Below, one piece after another: positions 22,436 to 32,832 of a stretch of DNA of 64,000 nucleotides. Numbering within the stretch: position 1 is the stretch's first letter; every line of letters starts with the position of its first letter. The DNA is taken from the NCBI GenBank assembly GCA_964446585.1, contig CAYUPI010000031.1, positions 3,461 to 67,460 on the forward strand. Reading direction: 5' to 3'. Source of the stretch: CAYUPI01 sp964446585. Lineage in GTDB: Bacteria; Verrucomicrobiota; Verrucomicrobiia; Limisphaerales; UBA8199. Made by a program: the position numbers and the translations under genes. The notes below the pieces were generated by a model. It made no database searches, was not told the origin of the DNA, and was given only the letters and a program-made list of their open reading frames with translations.

Positions 22436-25400
22436 TCACGGTAACAGCAGCGCTCGATAATAGCGCTTCGGAATAGCCACCGAGTTGCTGTCGAAGTAAT
22501 CATATACGCCTGACGGCGGGTTGGTCGCGGTGACCAACGTCGTCCAAGTTCCCAGGTTGGGGGAGGCTTGGATTGAGAAATGGAGGTCCGGGCGGCTGAC
22601 GACTTGCAGATGTATTGCGCCTTGCGGAGTGAGGCCAGCTGTCTTGATTATTGCGGAGGTCGCGAGGCTATAATTGAGCTGCAAGATGCCGCTGACGCCG
22701 CTGACGCCATCCACCACGACATAATTGGTCTGCCCCTGTGTTACCGGAAGGTTGAGCGAACTGGTTAGCCCGTTCGTACCGCCGTTGTTGTCGCAGGCGA
22801 GCAGCTCCAACACCGCCGAGTTTGTAGGTGAGCGGCGGAATACGGCCATCACCGTGTCGTACGAGCTGCCATCGGTGTTCAGATAAAGCGTGCCAGAGGC
22901 ATCCGCGACAATCGTTATCCAATCCGAGGCGCCCCCGATCACTCCGCAGATGACTTCCCCGGGGCCCGTGGCGCTGCCCGTCGTGTTGAAAATCTGAGTG
23001 CCGGTGTAGCCGCGGACGATGGTACCCGCTCGCGGGCTGATAACCGAGGCGCCAGCGTACTCCGCCGCTTGCGCCCCACTGTTACCGAGAATGACGGAAT
23101 GATTCGCATCCAGAAGTTTGTCCGTCGCCTGGGCATCTTCAACTAGAGAACCCGTGAGGTTGATTTGCAGAACGGCGTCGTCGCTTTGATTGGTCTGATA
23201 GGGCGTCGCAATGGTAACGTTATAAATTCCCACATTCGCCGGCTGGACATTGGTGACTGTCAAAGTATTGGTCGTGGCGCCGGGGATGGGGTTGCCGTAA
23301 AAGAACCACTGGTAAGCCAGTTGCGGATTGGGATTGTCGCAATTGATCTGGCCATTGCCGCAAACGCGGGCACCGATGAGGCCAAAAGTGACATCCTGAC
23401 CGGGGGCGACGGTTTGGCTGGCGGGCTGGGTGACGAAAATAGGCAGCAGATGCGATGTGTCCTGCTCCTGCCAGGTCAGAATGAAATCGCCGGTTGCGCC
23501 GCCGAAGCCATCAATGGCGATCTGGTATTGGTTCCCCGCGAAGACGTTAAACATTGCTTTGCTGGTGTAAAAGCCGCCATGACCTTCATCGCTATCGATC
23601 ACGACCAGATTCGTTACCGCGTTCCCCGTGTAAATCGCCAGCAACGTATCAAACGTGCTGCCGGCAGTTTGCATGGTGACAACTCCAGTGACCGGCGCCG
23701 TCCAGGTGTACCAGACCGCTTTGCCGCCGGGATGGCCTGCATGCTGGGGCGCACCTGGCTCAAAGCTGCCGTTGCGATTGTCAGCCCGGATTAAACCACT
23801 GAGGCCGGTGAGAGTCACGCGACTGGCAAAGTTCGTCCCCGCAGGAATATTGGTGAGCACCAAAGTCAGAGACGCCGGGAGAGTGGCGACCGCGTTCAAG
23901 TCGTTCCCGACAACAACGGTGTAGGTGCCGCCCTGGCCGATCTGGGCGGTGGGGACGGTGTAGCAGGCATTCGTCGCGCCAGGGATGTTGAAACCGTTCA
24001 AACGCCATTGGTACTGGATCGGCTGAGTGCCAACCGCGGTGACGCAGAACATGGCAGTGTTGCCTACCGGAATGTTGGTGCTGACTGGCCCAGAGCCGAG
24101 AATTGGCGGCGTGCGGACCGGCGCGGCCTTGGAATACTCGGAAGTATTGTTCTGCGGACCGGTCGCCGTCGCAGTAACGAACTGCGTGTAGGTCGCAACC
24201 AGCGGCAATGAAACGCCAAATGAGCCGGTCCCGCCGGCCGTCGTGGTCACGGTAGTGGAGGCGATGAGAGTTTGACCCTCACCGTAACCGGAGGGATCCG
24301 CGTTGTCGTTGAGGTAAAACTCGATGCGGTACGTCGCATTGGGCAAGCTGGACAGGTTGCCAAAAATCGTCGTCGTGCCGTCAATGCTGTGGACATCCGT
24401 GAGCACCGGGAAGTTCTGATAATCGTTCGGCCCGGTGTCCGAGTCGTCGGCGTCGTTGGGAGTTACGCCGTCGCCGCCGAGATCGATCCCCAGGCCGGCA
24501 TTGGAAAGAATGCGGTTTCCAAGCAGGCCATTGCGATTTCCTGCTGTGGCGTCGAGAGTAATGCCGGTGCCGCCATTGAGCGCGATCACGTTGGGCGCTC
24601 CGCCGGCTGTTCCGCCGATGAGATTGCCCAAGGCCCCGCCGGTGAGGAATACACCGTTTGCTCCGTTGCCAAGGGACCCCACACCGCCGGCGCCGGTTCC
24701 AATCCAATTACCCTGGATCACGTTGTTGCTGGCGCTGCTCGAAGCGAGGACGACGCCGTTGCCGGCGTTGGCCGAGATCACGTTGCCAGTCCCCGGTGTC
24801 GTTCCGCCGACGATGTTGCCTGGCGAACTAATGTAGATGCCGTCACCAGAGTTCCCGGCCGCAATCGTCCCTGTGACATCAGTGCCGATGTAATTGCCCT
24901 GAATGATATTGCCGCCCGCGGTTCCTAACCGGATGGCAGTGGCGAAACCGTTCAATGCCAGACCGCGGACGGTGCTATTGCCGGCCGTGATGACCAGGCC
25001 ATCGATGGGGTTGCCTCCACCTGGGCCTACCAATTCAATACCCGGCGGACCATTAGTCACGCCTTGGGACCAGCCATCAATGATAATCGGGCTGGTGATT
25101 TCCGGCAGTGGAGATTGGACCTGAATCGTGTGCGGAGCCGGGCCGGGCAGATTAAGAACAACATAGTTTTCATCCGGCGAATCGTTGGCATCGAGCAATG
25201 CCTGGCGGAGCGAGCCCGGGCCGGAGTCGTTCGTGTTTGCCACCAACACTTGATAAGGAATCACGCGCACGATGAAGCTGCAGGAATTGGAATTGTTGCA
25301 ATTATCCACCGCCGTGCCGATGACGATATTCGTGCCGACCGGGAACAGCGAATTCGGCGGCGGCGAATTGTAAACGGCCGGATTGGCCGTGCAATTGTCC

Positions 25401-26986
25401 GTGGCGGTCGGGGATTGATAATTCACAACCGCGCCGCCGGAAAACCTAGGATATTCCGCAGCATTGGTTTGCGGCGGACAGGTGATGACCGGCGGCGTGA
25501 TGTCCCTGACGATGGTGGTCTGGTTGCAGGTGTTGAAGCAGCCGTTGGTGTCAATGACCAGGAGCGTCAAGGTGAAATTCGTGTTGCAGCCGCTACTGGA
25601 GGCGACATCAATCGTTTGATTTGCGGCCGAGCCGGAGATAATCCCCGCTCCGTCGATCGACCAGGCATAACTCGCCATGCCGTCAGGCCCGCTGTAGCCG
25701 TTGGTGGAAGAGGGGCAAACTAGCTCGGAGCCGCTGATCGCGCACGGCGGCCGCGGATACAACATTACGGGCAGCGAGCAGGTGCTATTGGTGGTCAGCG
25801 GGCCGCTCGTTGCTGTCAGAATCAGGCGCAGGGTGTAGGAACCGGCCTCGCCCGCCAGGACGGCCACGTTCGAACTGGTCGTCGGGCCCAACACCGAACC
25901 ATTGCCGGTGACGCTCCAGGAGTAAGTAAGGTTCGGTCCAAATGAAGCGCCCTGATAAATGTTGGTAGAACCGGGGCACACTGGAGTGGGGCCAGCAATG
26001 TTACATGGCGGCGGCGGCAGCACCGAGGGAGCCTGCATCTGATTGTCTTGAGAACCCAGGCTCACGGTCTCCTTCTGGTTTTGGCCGGGAGGACAGTTGT
26101 TGTCCGTTAGCGCGCCAGCAAGGCTATCGAGTTTGAAATGGTAGGAGCCACCCGAAATGAACCCCGCGCCGACATTTGTGCCCCAAGTGGCGCCGGTGCC
26201 GTCACCCGAAATGGCGAGATGGCCGGCCATCTCGATTATGATATTTGCGGCAGCAGAGTCCCACGTCAGTGCGTAGAGAGCAAAGGAATCACCGGTATCC
26301 CCCCCATCCGCGACGTCGTGGCAGACCGACAATACAGCATTGCTCACCGGAGCGTCGCCCAGGATGCGCAACGTGCGCGGGCCGTGCCCGGCCTCGTACG
26401 CTGCGATCCTTGCGGTAGTAGAACCGTTTTTGCTGACGAACGAGTCAGCCGGCACAATAACGTCGGCAATGTTCGTCCCGGCATGCAGCGCAGAACAGAG
26501 CGCCGCCAGCGAGGCCGGCGGCCCTAAGTCGGCCCCGCAAGGGTTTACCACAATGGTCACTCCCAGCGCCCCGGCATTGTCCGCCTGTGCTTGCGCATAG
26601 GAGGTCAGAAAATCATAAGCGTGGACGCCGGCTTTGGTAAACTGATGCCGGAACAGGAGCGAATGGTGGTTGCCGGAGGTGGCTGGCAAGCCCGCGAACA
26701 CCACGCGTTGCATCACCGACATGCTCTCGTAATAGGAGGAATTGTTGTTTTGGATGACGGAGCTGATCCAGTGGGTGTTGCCAAGGCCAAAACCGCTATC
26801 GTTATTTGCGGCTTGCCTGAAATCAATCGAGGTGCCCGCACTCAGCGGTTGGACACACAGTGCGCCAGCCACAGCAAGGAAGCCGATTTCGGCAATCACG
26901 CGCCGGATGCTACGAGCGGCGCTGGCGCGCCCGTGGACACAGCCGCTGACCCTGGCGCTGCGCGCCAAAGAAGCCACCCTCTTCAT
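22436..26986 (-). CDS. Giant secreted protein with HYR, beta-helix and Ig-like domains (copy 1)
   Basis: 1516 residues from ATG 26984-26986. An N-terminal signal (FLAVAGALCVQPLSAG) precedes a unique region to about 310. PKD/Ig-like repeats follow (PPCNIAGPTPVCPGSTN; PPCAISGSELVC), then a HYR domain (TPPVITCPPQTN). A right-handed parallel beta-helix covers about 585-850 (DSGPGSLRQALLDAN, NVISANAGNGVVL, NVIQGNWIGT). Ig-like domains follow (VAPGQDVTFGL; YQWFFYGNPIPGATTN), and a C-terminal module ends KRYYRALLLP. It was probably exported and surface-attached or released. From the HYR domain onward it closely resembles the gene at 27459-32506, pointing to tandem duplication. Substrate or role unknown. 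Confidence 0.82.
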   Translation of the reverse strand: MKRVASLARSARVSGCVHGRASAARSIRRVIAEIGFLAVAGALCVQPLSAGTSIDFRQAANNDSGFGLGNTHWISSVIQNNNSSYYESMSVMQRVVFAGLPATSGNHHSLLFRHQFTKAGVHAYDFLTSYAQAQADNAGALGVTIVVNPCGADLGPPASLAALCSALHAGTNIADVIVPADSFVSKNGSTTARIAAYEAGHGPRTLRILGDAPVSNAVLSVCHDVADGGDTGDSFALYALTWDSAAANIIIEMAGHLAISGDGTGATWGTNVGAGFISGGSYHFKLDSLAGALTDNNCPPGQNQKETVSLGSQDNQMQAPSVLPPPPCNIAGPTPVCPGSTNIYQGASFGPNLTYSWSVTGNGSVLGPTTSSNVAVLAGEAGSYTLRLILTATSGPLTTNSTCSLPVMLYPRPPCAISGSELVCPSSTNGYSGPDGMASYAWSIDGAGIISGSAANQTIDVASSSGCNTNFTLTLLVIDTNGCFNTCNQTTIVRDITPPVITCPPQTNAAEYPRFSGGAVVNYQSPTATDNCTANPAVYNSPPPNSLFPVGTNIVIGTAVDNCNNSNSCSFIVRVIPYQVLVANTNDSGPGSLRQALLDANDSPDENYVVLNLPGPAPHTIQVQSPLPEITSPIIIDGWSQGVTNGPPGIELVGPGGGNPIDGLVITAGNSTVRGLALNGFATAIRLGTAGGNIIQGNYIGTDVTGTIAAGNSGDGIYISSPGNIVGGTTPGTGNVISANAGNGVVLASSSASNNVIQGNWIGTGAGGVGSLGNGANGVFLTGGALGNLIGGTAGGAPNVIALNGGTGITLDATAGNRNGLLGNRILSNAGLGIDLGGDGVTPNDADDSDTGPNDYQNFPVLTDVHSIDGTTTIFGNLSSLPNATYRIEFYLNDNADPSGYGEGQTLIASTTVTTTAGGTGSFGVSLPLVATYTQFVTATATGPQNNTSEYSKAAPVRTPPILGSGPVSTNIPVGNTAMFCVTAVGTQPIQYQWRLNGFNIPGATNACYTVPTAQIGQGGTYTVVVGNDLNAVATLPASLTLVLTNIPAGTNFASRVTLTGLSGLIRADNRNGSFEPGAPQHAGHPGGKAVWYTWTAPVTGVVTMQTAGSTFDTLLAIYTGNAVTNLVVIDSDEGHGGFYTSKAMFNVFAGNQYQIAIDGFGGATGDFILTWQEQDTSHLLPIFVTQPASQTVAPGQDVTFGLIGARVCGNGQINCDNPNPQLAYQWFFYGNPIPGATTNTLTVTNVQPANVGIYNVTIATPYQTNQSDDAVLQINLTGSLVEDAQATDKLLDANHSVILGNSGAQAAEYAGASVISPRAGTIVRGYTGTQIFNTTGSATGPGEVICGVIGGASDWITIVADASGTLYLNTDGSSYDTVMAVFRRSPTNSAVLELLACDNNGGTNGLTSSLNLPVTQGQTNYVVVDGVSGVSGILQLNYSLATSAIIKTAGLTPQGAIHLQVVSRPDLHFSIQASPNLGTWTTLVTATNPPSGVYDYFDSNSVAIPKRYYRALLLP

Positions 26987-27224
26987 AATTTATGTCTCAT
27001 CCCGACGCCGCAATTCTGCCTCCACCATGGGCCTAAACAGGCCAGGCGCGGGCATAAAGCACTCCCGCCTCAGATATGCTTCTGCGGCTCATCGGCGCAA
27101 CTGGAACGGACCGATTATACGTGATCGAGATCGACGATCAAGCGCAAAATTGCGCCAATCCGCGGTGCCGTGTGGCTGGAGTAGGGTCCGTGGTTGGCCA
27201 TACCGCCGCGGCGCTGGAGGCCCT

Positions 27225-27310
27225 GAATCGCGGCCTGGGACTTTCAGGAACGGGCTACGGCGGCAGCTCCCGCTTAATTGGGTGATGCATACGACCCTGA
27301 AGGAAGAGTC
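27225..27310 (+). pseudogene. Remnant of the 3' end of a CHASE2-cyclase-like gene
   Basis: GGCAGCTCCCGCTTAATTGG and GTGATGCATACGACCCTGAA correspond to the stretch at 22250-22284 in the cyclase gene. Only about 20 codons are alignable, and the matching tail runs past the expected stop (TCA instead of TAG). The frame has no start or catalytic domain. Confidence 0.6.
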
Positions 27311-27317
27311 AGGCGAA

Positions 27318-27450
27318 ACTCCAACAACTAAACACCAAGCTGCAAACAAAATCGAAATCTCAAATCCCAAGCGCGAGACGGCCGCTCACTGGGTTGGGAG
27401 CTCGGCGCTTAGGAGTTGTTCGGGTTTTGGAATTTGGTTCTTGGGAAGTG
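27318..27450. repeat. Decayed AAACACCAAG / GGTTTTGGAATTTGG inverted repeat
   Basis: Same position relative to the giant gene's stop as the repeat at 22296-22428, with similar left (AACTCCAACAACTAAACACC) and right (GGGTTTTGGAATTTGGTTC) arms but a more degenerate centre. Confidence 0.5.
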
Positions 27451-27458
27451 TCCCGCGT

Positions 27459-30400
27459 TCAGGGCAAGAGCAGCGCCCGGTAATATCGTCGCGGCATGGC
27501 CACCGAGTTGCTGTCGAAGTAATCATAGACGCCAGAGGGCGGGTTGGTCGCGGTGACCAACGAGGTCCAAGTCGCCAGATTGGTAGAGGCTTGGATCGAG
27601 AAATGGAGGTCGGGCCGGCTGACGACCTGCAAGTGGATCGCACCCTGGGACGTCAGCCCGGCTGTCTTGAGGAGTGTTGAGGTCGCGAGGCTATAATTGA
27701 GCTGCAGAATGCCGCTCACGCCATTGACGCCATCCACCACAACGTAATTCGTCTGCCCGACCGTCACCGGGAGGTTGAGCGAACTGGTTAGCCCATTCGT
27801 GCCGCCGTTGTTGTCGCAGGCCAGCAGCTCCAGAACCGCCGCGTTGGTGGGCGAGCGGCGGAAGACAGCCATCACCGTGTCGTAGGAACTTCCATCGGTG
27901 TTCAGGTAAAGCGTGCCGGAAGCATCTGCGACAATCGTTATCCAATCCGAAGCGCCACCGATCACTCCACAGATGACTTCACCGGGGCCCGTGGCGCTGC
28001 CGGTGGTGTTGAAAATCTGAGTGCCGGTGTAACCACGGACAATGGTGCCCGCTCGCGGGCTAATAACCGAGTCGCCAGCGTACTCTGCCACTTGCGTATC
28101 ACCGTTGCCGAGGATGATCGGTTGAGTGGCATCCAGCAGCTTGTCCGTTGCCAGGGCATCTTCAACCAAAGAACCTGTGAGGTTGATTTGCAGAATGGTG
28201 TCGTCGCTTTGATTGGTTTGATATGGCGTCCAAATGCGAAGGGTATAAATCCCCACTTGCGCAGGTTGGACATTGGTGACCGTGAAGGTGTTGGTCGTGG
28301 CACCCGGGATGGGATTGCCGTAGAAGGACCACTGGTAGAACAGTTGCGGGTTGGGGTCGAAGCAATTGGTCTGGCCATTGCCGCAGACGCGGGCCGCGAT
28401 CGCGGTAAAGGTGACATCCTGGCTAGGCGCTACGGTTTGGCTGGCGGGCTGGGTGACGAAGGTCGGAAGCAGGTGCGAGGTGTTCTGCTCTTGCCAGGCA
28501 AGGATGAAATCGCCGCTTGCGCCCCCGAAGCCGTCAATTGCAATCTGATACTGGGTGCCCTGGAAGGCATTGAAATGAACCAAGCTGGTGTAGAAACCGC
28601 CATGGCCCTCATCGCTATCGACGACAACCAGATTTGTCAGCGCTGTGCCAGTGTAAACCGCCAGCAGGGTGTCAAAAGTGCTGCCGGAGGTCTGCATAGT
28701 GACGACTCCGGTGACTGGCGCCCTCCAGGTGTACCAAACCGCTTTGCCGCCCGGCTGGCCTGCATGCAAGGGTTCACCTGGCTCAGAAGTGCCGTTCCGG
28801 TTGTCAGCCCTGAACAGGCCACTGGTGCCGGAGAGGGTGACGCGACTGGCGAAATTGGTTCCCGCAGGAATATTCGTCAGAGACAGTGTCATGGTCGCCG
28901 GGAGGGTGGCGATGGCGTCCAAGGCGTTGCCGACAACGACCGTGTACGTGCCGCCTTGCCCCACCTGCGAGGCGGGAACGGTATAGCAAGCAGCGGTCGC
29001 GCCGGGAATATTGAACCCGTTAAGTCGCCACTGGTAAAAGATGGGCGGCGTGCCCGTCGCGGTCGCGCAGAAGGTCGCAGTGGTGCCGACCGCGACGTTG
29101 GTGCTGACTGGGCTCGCGCCGAGGATTGGCGGGGTCCGGACTTGGTGGGCCGGCGAAAACTCCGAGGTATTATTGTGCGGATCGGTTGCGGTGGCAGTGA
29201 TGAACTGTGTGAAGGTAGCGGTCACGGGAAAAGCGGCCGTGAACGATTGCGCGCCGCTTCCATGCACAGTCACGAATGTGGAGCCGAGAAAGTTCTGCCC
29301 CTCGCCGTATCCGGATGGATCGGGCACATCGTTCAAGAAAAACTCAATGCGGTACGTCGCGTTGTGAGAAGTCGTCAGTTGTCCATACACGGTGGTGGTG
29401 CCATTAGCGGACTGAGCATCGCTCAGGATCGGGAAATTCTGAAAGTCATTCGGCCCGCTCTCGGAGTCGTTGGGATTATTGGGCGTGACGCCGTCGTCGC
29501 CCAGATCAATACCAAGGCCCTGATTGGCGAAAATGGAGTTGCCCAGCAGGGCGTTTCCACTGCCGGCCGAGGCAGTCAGGGTGACGCCGTTGGCGCCGTT
29601 AAGAGAAATCACGTTACCCAGGACAGCGTTGTTGGTGGCGCTCGAGGTCGCAAGAGCCACTCCATTGCTGGCATTTCTTGAAATTGTGTTTCCCAGCCCA
29701 GCAGCCGTTCCACCGATCACATTGCCCGGCGTGCTCACGAAGATGCCGTTGCCGGAGTTGCCCAGAGCATTGGTCCCGGATCGGTCCGTGCCGATGAAAT
29801 TGCCTTGAAGGACGTTCGTTCCTCCAGCTTCGAGCCGAATGGCTGTTCCAAATCCGTGCAGCGCGAGACCGCGCACGGTGCTGTTGCCTGCCCAAATCAC
29901 CAGGCCGTCGATGCCATTGCTGGCCGTGCTGCCGTCCAATTCGATCAGCGGTGAACCCGCAAAACCCGGCTGCGACCACCCGTCAATAATGATCGGACTC
30001 GTCAGCACCGGCAGGGCCGAGCGCAAGTGAATGGGTTGCGGCACCGGGCCGGGCAGGTTGAACACAATCAGGTTTTCATCCGGGGAATCGTTGGCATCGA
30101 GCAGCGCCTGGCGCAGCGTGCCCGGCCCTGAATCGGTTGTGCTGGTCACAGTGACACGGAGGCGGTACGGAATGACCCGGACTGTAAAAGAGCAGGCATT
30201 GGTATTGCCGGAGTGATCCGCTGCCGTGCAGATCACAGTGTTGGTGCCCACGGGCAAACTTGAGCCGGATGGCGGCACGCAAGATACGAGCAGGCTGTTG
30301 TCGCAGACATCTGTTGCGGCTGGCGCTGGGAAAGTGACGTTTGTGGCCAACCCGGAATCGCGCGGCGCCTCAGCCACGATCTTGTTAGTGGGACAAACAA

Positions 30401-32506
30401 TCTGCGGGGGCGTGGTGTCCCGCACTGTGACCGTGAAACTGCAGGCGTTCGCGTTCCCGCTGGCGTCCATGGCGACGCAAATGACCCCATTGGTGCCAAG
30501 TGAAAAGAATGAGCCGGAGGGCGGCGCGCAGACTAAAGTGACATTGGTGTCGCAAACGTCCGTTGCTGTGGCGGCGAACGAAACCGTGTTGCCTCCTGTT
30601 CCGGCACATTCTAGGACCAGGTTGCTGGAGCAGAAAATCTGCGGGGGCGTTGTGTCCCGGACCGTGACGGTGAAACTGCAGNNNNNNNNNNNNNNNNNNN
30701 NNNNNNNNNNNNNNNNNNNNNNNNNNNNNNNNNNNNNNNNNNNNNNNNNNNNNNNNNNNNNNNNNNNNNNNNNNNNNNNNNGGAGCAGAAAATCTGCGGG
30801 GGCGTTGTGTCCCGGACCGTGACGGTGAAACTGCAGACGTTCGAGTTTCCACTGGCGTCCGCGGCGACGCAAATGACGCCATTGGTCCCTAGAGAGAAGA
30901 ACGAGCCAGAGGGCGGCGTACAGACGACAGTGACATTGGTGTCGCAGACGTCCGCTGCTGTGGCGACGAAAGAGACCGTGTTGCCTCCCGCTCCGGCGCA
31001 TTCGGTAACCAGGTTGCTGGAGCAGAACATCTGCGAGGGCGTAGTGTCCAGCACCGTGACGGTGAAACTGCAGGTATTGGTGTTCCCGCTGTCGTCGGTG
31101 GCGACGCAAACAACCCCATTGGTGCCAAGAGAGAAGAACGAACCAGAGGGCGGCGCGCAGACCACAGTGACATTGGTGTCGCAAATGTCCGTTGCTGGGA
31201 TGGCGAAAGAGACCGTGTTGCCTCCTGTTCCGGCACATTCTACGACCAGGTTGCTGGAGCAGGAAATTTGCGGGGGCGTTGTGTCCCGTACTGTAACGGT
31301 GAAACTGCAGGAATTCGAGTTCCCGCTGGCGTCTGTGGCGACGCAAATGACCCCATTGGTGCCGAGGGGGAAAAATGAGCCGGAGGGCGGGGTACAAACG
31401 ACACTCACATTGGTGTCGCAAACGTCCGTTGCTGTGATGGCAAAAGAGATCGAGTTGCCTCCTGCTCCGGCGCATTCGGTAACCAGGTTGCTGGAGCAGG
31501 AAATCTGCGGCGGCGTGGTGTCCACGATGTGCACCATACGGGTGTTAGTGGCGGAGTTTCCTCTGGAGTCGGTGGCGATGTAGATGATGCTGTATTCCGA
31601 GGTGAAGTTGGGATTCACGGTGCTGTTCGTGGTCAAAACCAAGGTTCCAGGGCAATTGTCGCTCGCCAGGGCTCCGGGATCTGCGAATGGCCCGTGACAC
31701 TCATTGGTCAGCGGGTTGTTTCCCAGCAGGGTGATGGTCGGCGCTTCACAATCATTGACGATCACAGTAAAGCTGCAACTATTAGTGCTTCCGCAGGCAT
31801 CGGTCGCAACGCAGGTGACTGCGTTGGTGCCAATCGGAAAACTTGTTCCGGGAGGAGGATTGCAAGCCACCAACAGACCATAGGAAACCCCTGGCGGCAG
31901 GACGAGGTCCACGCCACTCGGGCCACCGAGTGCTTCAAAGAACTGGATTTCAAACAGGTGTAAGCCGGCCGTCAAAACAACATCGGCTGAGCGGGCAGTC
32001 GGCCCCGGTTGGCCGCCATTGTCCACCACCAGTGTCCCATCAATGAGCAGAAGGGACCCATTATCTGAATTCAAGATGAAGTTATACGTGGAATTGCTCG
32101 CCACATTCAACGTGCCGATGATGTCTGCGCCGAAATCCGCCAACCCGAACGGGTGCCACGCGTCGGCGTTATCCGTCGCGAAGGAGACATTTGTTGCTGT
32201 GAAAGAGCCTACAAAATCAGAGTAAGGCGCTCCCCCGCCGGTGAAAGCAAATCCACTATAGATTGAGACCCCGACCCTGGCCCCTCCACAGTCACTGGTC
32301 GCCTGAGCGGAAAAACCAACGACCGCCGAGCACGCACCCGTGTCATTGCAGACGGTAATGTCCGCAGGACAAGTAATCGCAGGCTGCGCCTCGGCCGACG
32401 CAGCCAATGCCGCGAGCAGGCTTGCTACCCACAAGGCGCACAGGGAGGGGATCGACAGTGGGGCCTGGCGGAACCCAATGGAACAAAAGCCAGATGCGAC
32501 TCTCAT
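27459..32506 (-). CDS. Giant secreted protein with PA14, tandem HYR, beta-helix and Ig-like domains (copy 2), interrupted by a scaffold gap
   Basis: Starts at ATG 32504-32506 with a signal peptide (LWVASLLAALAASAEAQ). A HYR domain (ITCPADITVCNDTGACS) is split by a PA14-like insertion (DNADAWHPFG, FILNSDNGSLLLIDGTLV) and resumes at VACNPPPGTSFPIGTN. Next come a DUF5011-like domain (ITLLGNNPLTNECHG), at least five HYR repeats of 79 residues each, a beta-helix (DSGPGTLRQALLDAN), Ig-like domains and the same C-terminal module as copy 1 (RRYYRALLLP). The 100 N at 30682-30781 fall inside the HYR array, and the open frames on the two sides are in different phase. The true gap is therefore not 100 bases, and the protein length is unknown (about 1650 residues or more). 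Exported; role unknown. Confidence 0.8.
30400..31520. repeat. Tandem 237-bp HYR-coding repeats
   Basis: Five complete or partial copies of a unit encoding CSSNLV.ECAG.GGN, then PPSGSFF.LGTNG and CSFTVTVRDTTPP. The copies are very similar at the base level (for example GGAGCAGGAAATCTGCGGGG recurring). The scaffold gap lies within them. Confidence 0.8.
30682..30781. other. Scaffold gap of 100 N
   Basis: Exactly 100 undetermined bases between near-identical repeat copies (the sequence GGAGCAGAAAATCTGCGGGG appears on both sides), so this is an assembly join of unknown size. Confidence 0.99.
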
Positions 32507-32832
32507 AAGTGCAAAAGCGAACTGGCTTTGGCCAGGCAAACTCCCAGACGAGGAAGGAACTTATAAGTAAATGCCCAGGCTGGCAGAGTGGCACAAATCG
32601 TTGCCGCAGTGATTCGAGAGCCCAACTTTACATGCTGCTCCTGCACGGGGCCATCAATTTGCTTCATTTTCCCGACTTCTGTAAGGAATGGCGAGAGGAT
32701 AACTGCCGCAGCGAGATAATCAAGACAAATCTGGCTCCAAATCCCTTCCGGAAACTACTTACACCTGACGTAAATGCGGCTGGACATCCCTCCGGTACGA
32801 ACCCCACTTTGTAAGAAGCCACGAACCCGTCG
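32507..32832. other. Divergent intergenic region
   Basis: 326 bases between the start of the giant gene (minus) and the PAP2-like gene (plus). It must hold both promoters. I see no clear -10/-35 pair, repeat or RNA gene in it. Confidence 0.4.

Larger units (their letters stand above)
26987..27458. other. Intergenic region with cyclase-tail remnant
   Basis: 472 bases between the two giant genes, with no gene I can support. Around 27225-27310 the plus strand reads LPLNWVMHTTLKEE in one frame, matching the last residues of the CHASE2 cyclase (LPDNWVTHTILKEK). The flanking A+T-rich repeat also matches the sequence after that gene, though decayed. This fits a duplication of the cyclase 3' end together with the giant gene. 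The rest (26990-27220) shows nothing recognisable. Confidence 0.6.

Noticed and set aside
28092..29681. 529-codon open frame on the plus strand opposite the second giant gene
   Set aside because: It is the antisense of a well-supported secreted protein with recognisable domains and shows repetitive, low-information translation; typical of shadow frames in G+C-rich repeats.
30400..31520. Tandem repeats as a CRISPR or satellite array
   Set aside because: They encode HYR domains in one frame with conserved cysteines, so they are protein repeats.
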